This document shows positions 48,917 to 59,098 of a DNA stretch of 64,000 nucleotides, piece after piece (the stretch's first letter is position 1; each line of letters starts with the position of its first letter). The translations under genes were made by a program, and so were the position numbers. Origin of the DNA: CAVVYA01 sp963752345 (lineage in GTDB: Bacteria; Pseudomonadota; Alphaproteobacteria; SMXQ01); contig CAVVYA010000011.1 of the NCBI GenBank assembly GCA_963752345.1, positions 33,770 to 97,769 on the forward strand, in the 5' to 3' direction. Below the pieces are notes generated by a model, which searched no databases, was not told the origin of the DNA, and was given only the letters and a program-made list of their open reading frames with translations.

Positions 48917-49084
48917 CGGACCAGACGCGCCTTGGACTTGAGGTCAAGGGAAGCCTTGTCCCGTTCTGCGCTGACACACCGATGGGCGCAACAAAAAATC
49001 GCGTGACCGGAAAAAAAAGCAAAAGCCGTGACGGGAATGCGTCGCCGACCGGTCCGCGCCGAACTGCCACCGTCCATCGGCCGA

Positions 49085-49999
49085 TCACTCGAGATAGGGA
49101 ACGACGTGATACAGGTCGGGCGGCGGCAGCGTCAGATCGGTGAGCATCTTGATGCCGACGGCGAGGATGATGATGCCGAGCATGGCGCGCAACTGTTCGC
49201 CCATCAGCCGGGTCGATACGCGGCTGCCCATCTCGGCGCCGACCACGCCGCCGACCAGCAGGATGAGCGCCAGCACCAGGTCGACCGTCTGGTTCTGCGC
49301 AGCCTGCAGGACCGTGACGCTGGCGGTGACGAAGATGATCTGAAACAGCGAGGTGCCGACCACGATGAGGGTCGGCATGCCGAGCAGATAGATCATAGCC
49401 GGGACCATGATGAAGCCGCCGCCGACCCCCATGATCGCCGACATGACGCCGACGAAGAAGCCGAGGCCGAGCGGCAGCCAGGCGCTGATATAGAGCCGCG
49501 ACTTGGGAAACCGCACCTTCCAGGGCAGGCCGTGCAGCCAGGTGTGCTGGTGCAGCTTGCGGCCGCCGACCGCCTTGCGCCGGCGCACCCAGCTCCGCAC
49601 GCTCTCGATCACCATCATGAAGCCGAGGCTGCCGAGCAGCAGCACGTAGAGGATGGAAATCGTCAGTTCGAGCTGGCCGAGGTTGCGCAGGATCTTGAAC
49701 AGCCAGACACCGAAGACGGAGCCGACCAGGCCGCCGGCGACCAGCACGCCGCCCATCTTGAAATCCACATTGCCCTTGCGCCAATGGGAAATGGTGCCGG
49801 ACACCGAGGCGGCGAGGGTCTGATTGGCGCCGGTCGCCACCGAGATCGCCGGCGGGATGCCGATGAAGATGAGCAGCGGCGTGGTCAGAAAGCCGCCGCC
49901 GACGCCGAACAGTCCCGACAGGAACCCGACGCCGCCGCCGAGCGCCAGGAGAACGAAGACGTTCTCCGAGACTTCGGCGATGGGCAGATAAATGTCCAA
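49085..49999 (-). CDS. TauE/SafE-family permease, copy 2
   Basis: This 304-residue permease is a paralogue of the previous gene. It has the internal repeat GVGFLSGLFGVGGGFLTTPL and VMSAIMGVGGGFIMVPAMIY, with the shared KLHQHTWLHGLPWKVRFPKS loop. The frame is uninterrupted. The start is TTG at 49999 (LDIYLPIAEVSENVF), preceded by AGGGTGA; an in-frame extension runs into trpS and is unlikely. The duplicate order in tandem, with Alph_Pro_TM, suggests one multi-component transporter locus. Confidence 0.88.
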   Translation of the reverse strand: MDIYLPIAEVSENVFVLLALGGGVGFLSGLFGVGGGFLTTPLLIFIGIPPAISVATGANQTLAASVSGTISHWRKGNVDFKMGGVLVAGGLVGSVFGVWLFKILRNLGQLELTISILYVLLLGSLGFMMVIESVRSWVRRRKAVGGRKLHQHTWLHGLPWKVRFPKSRLYISAWLPLGLGFFVGVMSAIMGVGGGFIMVPAMIYLLGMPTLIVVGTSLFQIIFVTASVTVLQAAQNQTVDLVLALILLVGGVVGAEMGSRVSTRLMGEQLRAMLGIIILAVGIKMLTDLTLPPPDLYHVVPYLE

Positions 50000-50072
50000 G
50001 CTTTCACCCTGGCGCCCCGATCCGGGACAGTGGCGGCCCGGCTGGCCGCCGAAAGGGCGACCGGACGGGCTG

Positions 50073-51071
50073 TTAGGGGCGCAACAACCCCATGATGTCT
50101 TTGACCTCGGCGATGTGCCGGCCGGCGATGGCGCCGGCGCGTTCGGCGCCGCGATGCAGCACCCCGTCGACATAGCCGGGGTCGGCCGACAGGCGCCGCA
50201 TCGCGTCGCCGATCGGGCCGAGCACCGCGACCGACAGGTCGGCAAGGTCCTTCTTGAATTCGGAAAAGCCTTTGCCGGCATAGCGCGCCAGGACCTGCTC
50301 GCGCGTCTCGCCGGCGAGCGCGGCATAGATGCCCAGCAGATTGTCGGCCTCGGGCCGGGCCTCCAGGTCCTTGACGCTGTCGGGCAGCGGCAGGGTATCG
50401 GTCTTCGCTTTCTTGATCTTCTGCTCGATGGTCGCCGCGTCGTCGGTCATGTTGAGGCGCGAATAGTCCGAGATGTCGGACTTGCTCATCTTCTTGGTGC
50501 CGTCGCGCAGGCTCATGACGCGCGTCGCCTCGCCCAGGATCTGCGGCTCGGGCAGCGGAAAGTATTCGGTGCCGAAGCGCCGGTTGAAGGCGCCGGCGAT
50601 GTCGCGCGACAGCTCGAGATGCTGCTTCTGGTCCTCGCCGACCGGCACATGGGTCGCCTTGTAGAGCAGGATGTCGGCCGCCATCAGCACGGGATAGCTG
50701 TACAGGCCGAGCCCGGCGTTCTCGCGGTGCTTGCCCGCCTTCTCCTTGAACTGGGTCATGCGGTTGAGCCAGCCGAGCGGCGTCAGGGTGCCGAGCAGCC
50801 AGGCGAGCTCCGCGTGACCCGGCACCGCGCTCTGGTTGAAGATGACGCAGGCCTCCGGATCGATGCCGGCGGCGATGTAGGCGGCGGTTACCTCGCGGGT
50901 GTGCTTGCGCAGTTCCTCGGGGTCCTGGGGCAGGGTCAAGGCGTGCAGATCGACGATGCAGAAAATGCAGTCGTAATCCTTCTGCAGGGCGACCCAGTTG
51001 CGGATCGCACCCAGGTAGTTGCCGAGGTGAAGGTTGCCTGTCGGCTGCACACCGGAAAAGATGCGATTCAT
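50073..51071 (-). CDS. trpS: Tryptophanyl-tRNA synthetase
   Basis: This class Ic synthetase charges tRNA-Trp. The HIGH-like motif is VQPTGNLHLGNYLGAIRNW (about 8-26) and the KMSKS motif is KKMSKSDISDYSR (about 193-205). Length is 332. Its ATG lies 108 bases after murJ, so it may be its own transcript. An inverted repeat GGCGGCC/GGCCGCC (50032-50050) lies downstream, before the TauE copy 2 start. Confidence 0.97.
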   Translation of the reverse strand: MNRIFSGVQPTGNLHLGNYLGAIRNWVALQKDYDCIFCIVDLHALTLPQDPEELRKHTREVTAAYIAAGIDPEACVIFNQSAVPGHAELAWLLGTLTPLGWLNRMTQFKEKAGKHRENAGLGLYSYPVLMAADILLYKATHVPVGEDQKQHLELSRDIAGAFNRRFGTEYFPLPEPQILGEATRVMSLRDGTKKMSKSDISDYSRLNMTDDAATIEQKIKKAKTDTLPLPDSVKDLEARPEADNLLGIYAALAGETREQVLARYAGKGFSEFKKDLADLSVAVLGPIGDAMRRLSADPGYVDGVLHRGAERAGAIAGRHIAEVKDIMGLLRP

Positions 51072-51179
51072 GGCGGGGCGGAGGCTACGAGCTGTTGAGG
51101 CTGAGGGCGCGAGGTGGCGGCTGTTATCGCCCCTCGGCCGGCATGGGTCAAGCGGACAGGCCCGCTGAGCCCGACGCTC

Positions 51180-52784
51180 TCAGGGTTCCGACTCGCCGGC
51201 CGGCGGTCGCACGGTTGGCTGGCCGCGCCGCGGCCGCAGCAGGGACTTGAGCTCGCGCAAATCGACGGCGCCCAACAGTTGCGCGGCGACAAAATAGGTG
51301 GCGCCGCCGGCCGCGACCAGGATGGCCAGCGCCACGACGCGCTCGTGCAGCGCGCCGGCGAGCCAGGGCGCCAGCAACCAGTGGCCTAGCATCAGCACGC
51401 CGGCCATGATGACCGCCGCCACCAGGATCGGCGGGGCGCGGCGGCGCAGGCGCGCATCCAGGCTGAACTGGCCGCGCCGCGCCAGCCCGCGCCACAGCAT
51501 CACGGCATTGAGCCAGCCGGTCAGCGAGGTGGCGAGCGCGATGCCGACGTGGCCCATGCCGTAGCGCTGCAGGGCCAGCATCAGGACGACGGCGAGCGCG
51601 GCGTTGACCACCATGACGAGGACGGCGATCTTGACCGGGGTCGCGGTGTCCTCGCGCGCGAAATAGCCCGGCGTGAAAACCTTGGCCAGCACGTGGGCAG
51701 GCAGGCCCGCGGCGTAGGCCGCGAGCGCCAGCGCGGTGGCGGCGACCGCCTCCGGGCCGAACGCGCCGCGCTCGAACAGCACGGCGATGATCGGCTGGGC
51801 GATGACGATCAGGGCGGCGGCGGCGGGCAGGGTGAGCACGAGCGCCACTTCGAGCGCGCGGTTCTGGTTGGCCAGCGCTTCGCTGTCCTCGCCGGCGCGA
51901 ATCTGGCGCGCCAGGATCGGCAGCAGCGCCGTGCCGATGGCGATGCCGACGACGCCGAGCGGCAGCTGGTTGAGCCGGTCGGCGTAATAGAGGAACGAGA
52001 CCGAACCAGAGGGCAGGAACGAGGCGATCACCACATCGACCACCACGTTGATCTGGTAGACGCCGGCGCCGAACGCCACCGGCAGCATGAGGATCAGCAG
52101 CCGTTTCACCTCCGGCGTCAGCTTGGGCAGCCGGAAGCCCAGCCCCATGCCCGCCGATCTCAGCACGAGGGCGAGCCAGACGAGCTGGGCGAAACCGGCG
52201 ACGGTGACACCCCAGGCCGCGCCATGGGCGGCCGATGGCGCGTACCAGCGCCAGCCGACCAGGCCCGCGATCATCACCAGGTTGAGGAAGATCGGTGTTG
52301 CCGAGGTCGCCGCGAACCGTTCGAGCGCGTTGAGCGCGCCGCCGATCAGCGAGACCAGGGAGACGAACAGCAGGTAGGGGAAGGTGATGCGGGTGAGCTC
52401 GACGGCGAGCGCGAATTTGGCCGGGTCCGCGACGAAGCCCGGCGCGATCACGCGCATCGCCCAGGGCATCACCGCCTCGGCGATCAGCACGAAGACGACG
52501 AGGGCGAAGAGGAGCACCGCCTGGGCCTGCTCGGCGAAATCGCGCGCCGCGTCGCGCCCCTCCGCCGCCAACCGGCGCGCGAACAGCGGCACGAATGCGG
52601 CGTTGAACGCGCCTTCGGCGAACAGGCGGCGGAACAGGTTGGGCAACTTGAAGGCAACGACGAAAGCGTCCGCCGCGGCACCCGCGCCGAGGATGGCGGC
52701 GAGCAGCACATCGCGGATGAAACCGAGAACCCGGCTGATCAGAGTGTAGCCGCCGACGGTGGTAATGGCGCGTAGAAGCGACAT
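51180..52784 (-). CDS. murJ: Lipid II flippase MurJ
   Basis: MurJ moves the peptidoglycan precursor lipid II across the inner membrane. The N-terminal MviN signature TVGGYTLISRVLGFIRDVLL is at about 9-28, followed by KLPNLFRRLFAEGAFNAAFV. About fourteen hydrophobic helices follow. The length of 534 residues is normal. The C-terminus is a charged tail (LKSLLRPRRGQPTVR). It is the only gene between trpS and the CNNM gene on this strand. Confidence 0.95.
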   Translation of the reverse strand: MSLLRAITTVGGYTLISRVLGFIRDVLLAAILGAGAAADAFVVAFKLPNLFRRLFAEGAFNAAFVPLFARRLAAEGRDAARDFAEQAQAVLLFALVVFVLIAEAVMPWAMRVIAPGFVADPAKFALAVELTRITFPYLLFVSLVSLIGGALNALERFAATSATPIFLNLVMIAGLVGWRWYAPSAAHGAAWGVTVAGFAQLVWLALVLRSAGMGLGFRLPKLTPEVKRLLILMLPVAFGAGVYQINVVVDVVIASFLPSGSVSFLYYADRLNQLPLGVVGIAIGTALLPILARQIRAGEDSEALANQNRALEVALVLTLPAAAALIVIAQPIIAVLFERGAFGPEAVAATALALAAYAAGLPAHVLAKVFTPGYFAREDTATPVKIAVLVMVVNAALAVVLMLALQRYGMGHVGIALATSLTGWLNAVMLWRGLARRGQFSLDARLRRRAPPILVAAVIMAGVLMLGHWLLAPWLAGALHERVVALAILVAAGGATYFVAAQLLGAVDLRELKSLLRPRRGQPTVRPPAGESEP

Positions 52785-52834
52785 GCGACGGTTGGCTCAA
52801 CAGGCTGCGTCGGGCCGGCGTCGAACCGCCAGCA

Positions 52835-54140
52835 TCAGTGGTGACTATCCCCGACATTGACGCGGGTCGCCAGCACTTTGTCGATGCGCCGGCCGTCCAT
52901 GTCGACGACCTCGAAGCGCCAGCCGCCGACCACCACCACGTCGCCGATGCGGGGCAGCCGCTTGAGGCTGTGCAGGATGAAGCCGGCCACCGTGTGGAAG
53001 TTGCCGTCCTGGGGCAGGGCGATCATCAGGCGGTCGGCCATCTCGTCGGCCGGCATGGAGCCGGAGAACAGCCACGAGCCGTCGTCGCGCCGGAACGCAT
53101 CCGGATCATCGTCGGAACCTGGCTCGGCGAAGGCGCCGGCGATCGATTCGAGCACGTCGCCACTCGTCACCAGCCCCTGGAAAATGCCGTATTCGTCGAC
53201 CACCAGGGCCATGTGCACGGACGCGCCCTTGATGATGGTGAGAATCTCCAGCGCATCGACGCTTTCGTGCACCACGGGCGCCTCCTTGACGTGATCGCGG
53301 ATGCGCACGGTGCCGCCGCTGAGATAGGCATTGAGCAGGTCCTTGGCCTGCACCACGCCGACCACCTCGTCGATGCTGCCGCGCCCGACCGGCAGGCGCG
53401 AATGATGGCTGGTCTTCAGCCGTTCGCGGGTTTCCTGTTCGGGCGCGTCGAGATCGACCCAATCGACGTCATGGCGCGGCGTCATGATGGCCTGCACCGG
53501 CCGGTCGCCGAAGCGCAGGACGGCAGCCATCATTTCCTTTTCCGCCGGTTCCAGGATGCCCGCCGACTCGGCTTCCGCGATCACCATCTTGATCTCGTCT
53601 TCGGTGACCGACGATTCGCCCTTCGATTTGCTGCCGAGCAGCTTCAGCACCAGGCGCGAGGAAAAATCGAGCAGCCAGACCGCCGGGGCAACGACCCTGG
53701 ACAAAATTTCCATCGGGCGGGCGACGAAGGCCGCCACCGCCTCCGGATTGCGCAACGCTACCTGCTTGGGCACCAGCTCACCGGCGATCAGCGACAGATA
53801 GGTCACCGCGGCCACCACCAGTGACCAGGGCGGCGGCATCCGCGATCGATTCCGACAGCCCTAATTTCGCTTCGAGATAGAGCGCAAAGGGGTCGGCGAA
53901 GGTGGCGCCGCTATAGGCGCCGGCCAGCACGCCGACCAGGGTGATGCCGATCTGCACGGTGGAGAGGAAGCGGCCCGGATGACTGGCCAGGCGAAGCGCG
54001 GTGGCGGCGCCACGCACGCCGGCGGCGGCCATGGCCTGCAATCTGGCGCGGCGGGCGGAGACGACCGCCAGCTCCGACATGGCGAGAAAACCGTTGACGA
54101 GAATTAGAAGAAGGACGAGCCCCAGCTCGGCGATGAGCAT
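52835..54140 (-). CDS. CNNM/HlyC-type membrane CBS protein (frame interrupted)
   Basis: This protein of about 435 residues has an N-terminal DUF21 membrane region (LGLVLLLILVNGFLAMSELA, then TVQIGITLVGVLAGAYSGA), two CBS repeats (FGDRPVQAIMTPRHDVDW, HMALVVDEYGIFQGLVTSGD) and a C-terminal CorC_HlyC domain (TVAGFILHSLKRLPRIGDVV). Such proteins are proposed magnesium/cobalt efflux or hemolysin-like proteins. The shift near 53825 (an extra A) separates the DUF21 halves. The start MLIAELGLVLLLI is at 54140. Confidence 0.86.
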
Positions 54141-54185
54141 TTTTTTATCTGGATGGTTAGTCTGACGGCTGTCTTATAGCACGGA

Positions 54186-57047
54186 TCAGGAACTTTTGGC
54201 GCTGTCGATGGACCGCGGCTTGGCGGCCGCGGCCGGCGGATCGCCGACCACCGCGGTGAGCCGCGCGCGGACCTGGGCGAGCTTGCTGTCATTGGCGATC
54301 TTCAGCCCGAACAGATCCTTGACGTAAAACACGTCGACCGCGCGCGCGCCGTAGGTCGAAATCTTGGCGCTCGAAATCTGCAGGCTGAGCTCGGTCAGAG
54401 TCCAGGTGACGTCATAGAGGAAGCCCGGCCGGTCGCGGCCGTTGACTTCAATCACCGTGTGCGTCGCCGAAGCATCGTTGTCGATCAGCACGCGCGGCGC
54501 CACCTTGAACACCTGGGCGCGCGCCGGGCCGCTACGCTTGCCGGCGAGTTCGCGGGCCGGGCGGACGCGGCCCGCGAGCACCTGCTCGATGGTGCTGCGC
54601 AGCTTGCGCACCCGGTCGGGCCGGTCGAACGCGCCGCCTTCCACGTCCTGGATCCAGAACGTGTCGAGCGCCATGCCGTTGGCCAGGGTGAAGATGCGCG
54701 CGTCGACGATGTTGGCGCCGCTCATCGCCATGGCGCCGGCGATGCGGGCAAACAGGCCGGGATGGTCGGCGGTGTAGATGGTGACCTCGGTCACCGCGCG
54801 GAATGCGTCGGCGACCACGTCGACCGCCAATGGCGCGCCGCTCGCGTCCGCGTCGCGCAGCAGCTTCGCGTGATGCACATGGGTCGGCGTGTCGAACGAC
54901 AGCCAATAGGACGGATAGCCGCGCGCGGCGTGTTCGGCAAATTCCGCGTCGGTCCAGTCGGCGAGCTGCGCGCGCAAGGCTTCCTTGGCGGCGGCGACGC
55001 GGGCGGCGCGCCCTTCGGTCATCATGCCGCCCGACATCATCTCCTCGGCGCCGGTATAGAGATCGCGCAGCAGCGCGCCCTTCCAGCCGTTCCACACGTT
55101 GGGCCCGACGGCGCGGATATCGACGGCCGTGAGCAGCACGAGCAGGCGCAGGCGCTCGACCGACTGCACCACGTCGATGAAGCTGCGCAGCGTCTTGGGG
55201 TCGCCGATGTCGCGCTTGAACGCCGTGTTGCTCATCAGCAGGTGGTAGCGCACCAGCCACGAGACGGTTTCGGTTTCCTCGTCGCTCAGGCCCAGGCGGG
55301 GACCGAGCTTGAGCGCGATGTCGGCGCCGATCTCGGAATGGTCGCCGCCGCGTCCCTTGGCGATGTCGTGCAGCAGCACCGAAAGATAGAGCGCGCGGCG
55401 CGACTGCACCTTGTGGATGATGTCGCTGGTCACCGGCAGCTCGTCCTTCATCTCGCCGAGCTCGATGCGGTGCAGGATGCCGAGCGCGATGATGGTGTGC
55501 TCGTCCACCGTATAGACATGGTACATGTCGTGCTGCATCTGGGCGACGACACGGCCGAAATCGGGAATGAAGCGGCCGAATACGCCCGATTCGTTCAGCC
55601 GCCGCAGCATGAACTCCGAATTGTCGGGCGCCGCCAGGATTTCCATGAACATCCGGTTGGCGTCCGGATCGGCGCGCAGACCGTCGTCGATCAGCCGCAG
55701 GCTGCGCGTGATGAGCTGCAGCGCGCGGGGATGGATATCGAGCTTGTGCTGGTGCGCCACATGGAACAAGCCGATGAGGCGGCGCGGGTCTTTCTTGAAG
55801 GCATCGTCGTCGGCGACGTCGAGCCGCTCGCCGTGCACCTTGAAGCCGTCGATCATGCGGCCGCTGCGCGCGCCCAGGAAGGGCAGGAAGGCGCGCGGCT
55901 TGCGCTTGTGGGTCTCCTCGAGCGCCGCGCAGAAGATGCGTGTCAGGTCGCCCACTTCCTTGGCGATCAGGAAGTAATGCTTCATGAAGCGTTCGACGCC
56001 GCGCGCGCCGATATGGTCGGTGTAGCCCATCAGGTTGCCGACCGTCTCCTGCACGTCGAAGGTCAGGCGCTCCTCCGGCCGGCCGGTCAGGTAGTGCAGG
56101 TGGCAGCGCACGGTCCACAGGAAGTTGTGGGCGCGGGCGAACCGCTTGGCCTCGCGCGCCGAGAGCACGCCGAGCTTGACGATGTCGGCCACGTCATCGA
56201 CGCCGTAGAGGTATTTCGTGATCCAGAACAGCGTGTGCAGGTCGCGCAGCCCGCCTTTGCCTTCCTTCACGTTGGGCTCGAGCACATAGCGCGAATCGCC
56301 CATGCGCAGATGGCGCGCGTCACGCTCGGCGAGCTTCTGTTCGACGTAGTCGGCTTCGGTGCCGGCCACCACGTCCTTGCGGAAGCGCTTGCGCAGCTCC
56401 TGATAGAGCCCCTCGTCGCCCCACAACGGCCGCGTCTCCAGCACGCTGGTGCGGATGGTGATGTCGGTCTTGGCGAGCCGGATGCATTCGTCGACCGAGC
56501 GGATCGCCTGGCCGACCTTGAGCCCGAGATCCCACAGCAGGTAGAGCACATATTCGATGACCTGCTCGGAATGCGGCGTCTTCTTGTAGGGCACGATGAA
56601 CAGGAGATCGATGTCGGAGAACGGCGCCAGCTCGCCGCGGCCGTAGCCGCCGATGGCGACGACGGTCAGCCGTTCGCCGGCGGTCGGATTGGCCAGCGGA
56701 TAGACCCGGCTGGTGACGAACTCGAGGATGGCTTTGATCACGCCGTCCATCACCCGGGCATTGGCCGCCACCGTCATGGTGCCGTCGGCGCGCCGCCCAT
56801 CGAAGCGCTCGCGCACGCGGGCGCGGCCCTCCTCCAAAGCCTCGCGGACCAGGGCGATGGCCTGGCCGCGCAGGGCGTCGGGCTTGAGATCGGCGGGCAG
56901 GGCTTCGAGCGCCGCCGTCAGGGGTCCATGGGTGGAGCCGGGCGCCTGCCGCTCGTCCTGATCGGGCGCGCGGCTGCGCCCGGGGAGAGCGGGAATCGTC
57001 ACCTCGTCCTCGTGGACATGGCCCGGGGCGATGATATGGGTCGCCAT
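54186..57047 (-). CDS. glnD: [Protein-PII] uridylyltransferase GlnD
   Basis: GlnD senses glutamine by uridylylating or deuridylylating PII proteins. The nucleotidyltransferase motif GGYGRGELAPFSDIDLLF is near residue 130. An HD domain follows with LLHDIAKGRGGDHSEIG near 555. Two C-terminal ACT domains carry TEVTIYTADHPGLFARIAGA and VIEVNGRDRPGFLYDVTWTL. Length 953 is normal. It links the window to nitrogen control. The frame is uninterrupted. Confidence 0.96.
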   Translation of the reverse strand: MATHIIAPGHVHEDEVTIPALPGRSRAPDQDERQAPGSTHGPLTAALEALPADLKPDALRGQAIALVREALEEGRARVRERFDGRRADGTMTVAANARVMDGVIKAILEFVTSRVYPLANPTAGERLTVVAIGGYGRGELAPFSDIDLLFIVPYKKTPHSEQVIEYVLYLLWDLGLKVGQAIRSVDECIRLAKTDITIRTSVLETRPLWGDEGLYQELRKRFRKDVVAGTEADYVEQKLAERDARHLRMGDSRYVLEPNVKEGKGGLRDLHTLFWITKYLYGVDDVADIVKLGVLSAREAKRFARAHNFLWTVRCHLHYLTGRPEERLTFDVQETVGNLMGYTDHIGARGVERFMKHYFLIAKEVGDLTRIFCAALEETHKRKPRAFLPFLGARSGRMIDGFKVHGERLDVADDDAFKKDPRRLIGLFHVAHQHKLDIHPRALQLITRSLRLIDDGLRADPDANRMFMEILAAPDNSEFMLRRLNESGVFGRFIPDFGRVVAQMQHDMYHVYTVDEHTIIALGILHRIELGEMKDELPVTSDIIHKVQSRRALYLSVLLHDIAKGRGGDHSEIGADIALKLGPRLGLSDEETETVSWLVRYHLLMSNTAFKRDIGDPKTLRSFIDVVQSVERLRLLVLLTAVDIRAVGPNVWNGWKGALLRDLYTGAEEMMSGGMMTEGRAARVAAAKEALRAQLADWTDAEFAEHAARGYPSYWLSFDTPTHVHHAKLLRDADASGAPLAVDVVADAFRAVTEVTIYTADHPGLFARIAGAMAMSGANIVDARIFTLANGMALDTFWIQDVEGGAFDRPDRVRKLRSTIEQVLAGRVRPARELAGKRSGPARAQVFKVAPRVLIDNDASATHTVIEVNGRDRPGFLYDVTWTLTELSLQISSAKISTYGARAVDVFYVKDLFGLKIANDSKLAQVRARLTAVVGDPPAAAAKPRSIDSAKSS

Positions 57048-57206
57048 CGTGTCAGCCGCCTTCGACTCTGCTGGCGCTGCGACAATCGGCCGCCCGCCGT
57101 TGTGCCAAAGATGTTACCAAGCCGGTTGATTTACAATGAACATCCGTGAGCCGGCTGTAAGTAACGCTTACAATGGCGGGCCAAGCTCGGACCGCGAGGG
57201 GGCAAA

Positions 57207-57692
57207 GTGGCGACCGCGCTTCTGATCATCGACGTGCAACAGGGCTTCATCAATGCCGCGACCCGGCACCTGCCCGCCATGGTCGCCGACCTGCAGGACG
57301 ACTACGACCGGGTCTTCGCCACCCAGTTCGTCAATCCGCCCGGCTCGCCGTTCCGCAACCTGCTGGGCTGGCAGAAATTCGCACCCGGCAGCGCCGACGT
57401 GCAGCTCGCCTTCACGCCGCGCGACGACGCCACCGTGATCGAGAAGTCGGTCTATACCTGCGTGACGCCCGATTTCCTCGCGACACTCGCGCGCGAGCGC
57501 CTCGACGAAATCCACCTCGCGGGCATCGCCACCGACAATTGCGTGCTGAAATGCGCCGTCGACCTGTTCGAGGGAGGCCGGCGCCCGGTCGTGCTGGCGG
57601 AGTTCTGCGCCAGCCACGCCGGCGCCGACCATCACCAATGGGGCCTCGCCATCATCGAACGCTTCATCGGCGCGGCACAGGTGCGGCGCTAA
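57207..57692 (+). CDS. Isochorismatase-family cysteine hydrolase
   Basis: This 161-residue enzyme has the catalytic triad of the family: Asp in LLIIDVQQGF (D9), Lys in VIEKSVYTC and Cys in GIATDNCVLKCAVD. Members hydrolyse isochorismate, nicotinamide, N-carbamoylsarcosine or related amides; the substrate is unclear. It starts with GTG (57207). It is followed convergently by the FMN oxidase gene, overlapping it by a few bases at the stops. Confidence 0.86.
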   Translation: MATALLIIDVQQGFINAATRHLPAMVADLQDDYDRVFATQFVNPPGSPFRNLLGWQKFAPGSADVQLAFTPRDDATVIEKSVYTCVTPDFLATLARERLDEIHLAGIATDNCVLKCAVDLFEGGRRPVVLAEFCASHAGADHHQWGLAIIERFIGAAQVRR

Positions 57693-58820
57693 TTCCCGCT
57701 GCCCAGTCCGCCCGGGCCGAAGGTGTCGAGATAGACCGGGTAGGGCGAGCAGGCGCCCGGCGCGTTCATCGGCACCGCGGCGCGCAGATGCTGCGGCCCG
57801 AGTTGCGTCAGGCTGGTGACGCCGAGCAGTCCCATGGCGACCACCATCTCGCGCTCGAGGATTTCCAGCGCCTTGACCAGGCCCTCCTCGCCGCCCGCCG
57901 CCAGCGCCCAGCCCTGCAGCTTGCCGATGCCGACCGCCGTGGCGCCCATGGCGATCGCCTTGATCACGTCGGTGCCGCGCATGAAACCGCCATCGATGAC
58001 GATCTCGGCCTTGCCCTCGACCGCGTCGACGACCTCGCGCAGCACCTCCATGGTGCCGGCGCCGTGGTCGAGCTGGCGCCCGCCGTGGTTCGACACATAG
58101 ACGCAGGCCACGCCGTGCTCGACGGCGAGCCTGGCGTCCTCGGCGGTGGCGACGCCTTTCAGGATGATCGGCAGCTTGGTGCGGTCGCGGCAGTAATCGA
58201 GGAAGTCCCAGGTGATCTGCGCCTGGTGGTTGAATTCCTCGCGCTCGGTGATATTGCCGATGTTGGCGCGGGCGACGAATTTGCGGCGCTCGAACTTGCT
58301 GATCATGTCGCGCTCGCGCCGCGAGTAATAGGCGACGTCGGCGGTGACCGTCAGCGCCACGTAGCCCGAGGCCACCACCTTGTCGAGCAGGTCGTCGCAC
58401 CAGTCGCGCGGCGCCGCGCACATAGAGCTGGAAGATCTTCGGCCCCGGCGTGACCTTGGCGGTCTCGACCACGCCCGGGCTCGCCACCGTCGAAATGATC
58501 GGCATCGTGCCGAAAGCGTGCGCCGCCTTGACCACAGTGGCGGCGGCACCGGGATCGTAGAGATGCAGCGAGCCGATCGGCGCGCACATCACCGGAATGC
58601 GCAACGGCTGGCCGAGGAAACGGGTGGTGGCGTCGACCTTCATCACGTCGACCAGCACGCGCGGCCGGAAGGCGATGGAATCGAGCGCCCAGCGGTTGCG
58701 CTTGAGCGTGGTTTCCGATTCGGCGCCGCCGGTGAGCGCGTCCCATACCATGGGCGACAGCCGGCGCTTCGCCTCCATGACGATTTCCTGGAGCGTCGAC
58801 ATCTCGTTGATATTGGGCAC
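57689..58820 (-). CDS. FMN-dependent alpha-hydroxy-acid oxidase/dehydrogenase (frame interrupted)
   Basis: This TIM-barrel enzyme of about 375 residues oxidises L-lactate, glycolate or a similar acid. It has LSPMVWDALTGGAESETTLK near residue 19, the conserved APIGSLHLYDP, then FGTMPIISTVASPG and, in another frame, catalytic SNHGGRQLDHGAGT and the FMN-phosphate segment DGGFMRGTDVIKA. The shift near 58418 needs one base removed. It starts with GTG at 58820 after GGGGAGA. Lactate 2-monooxygenase and L-lactate dehydrogenase (LldD) are alternatives. Confidence 0.84.
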
Positions 58821-59098
58821 CGCGATCTCCCCCTTTTTGTGATCGGCTTGTTGGAGAAGTCTTAACGGCGTGCACCCGCCGCGTCCAGCCTGCCGGCGGC
58901 GTTGCCTATCGCGCTCCCTCTCGACCCGCGGCGCCGTCGTTGGCACCCAGGCCCTGGTCATCGGGCTCGAGATGGCATGTTATGAAGGGGGCGCTCGCGT
59001 TGTTATTATCCCTTCGGGCAGCCAGGCATCAGCAACAGACCTGCCGGGGATGGCGCAACAAAAACCCGATTACGGCGGCACGAGGAGGCCGCGCAAGA

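Noticed and set aside
54459..57149. 896-residue open frame on the plus strand opposite glnD (similar large antisense frames lie opposite mutS, lnt and murJ)
   Set aside because: No family motifs, strongly Ala/Arg/Gly/Asp-biased composition, and the opposite strand encodes clear conserved proteins. High G+C makes long shadow frames common.
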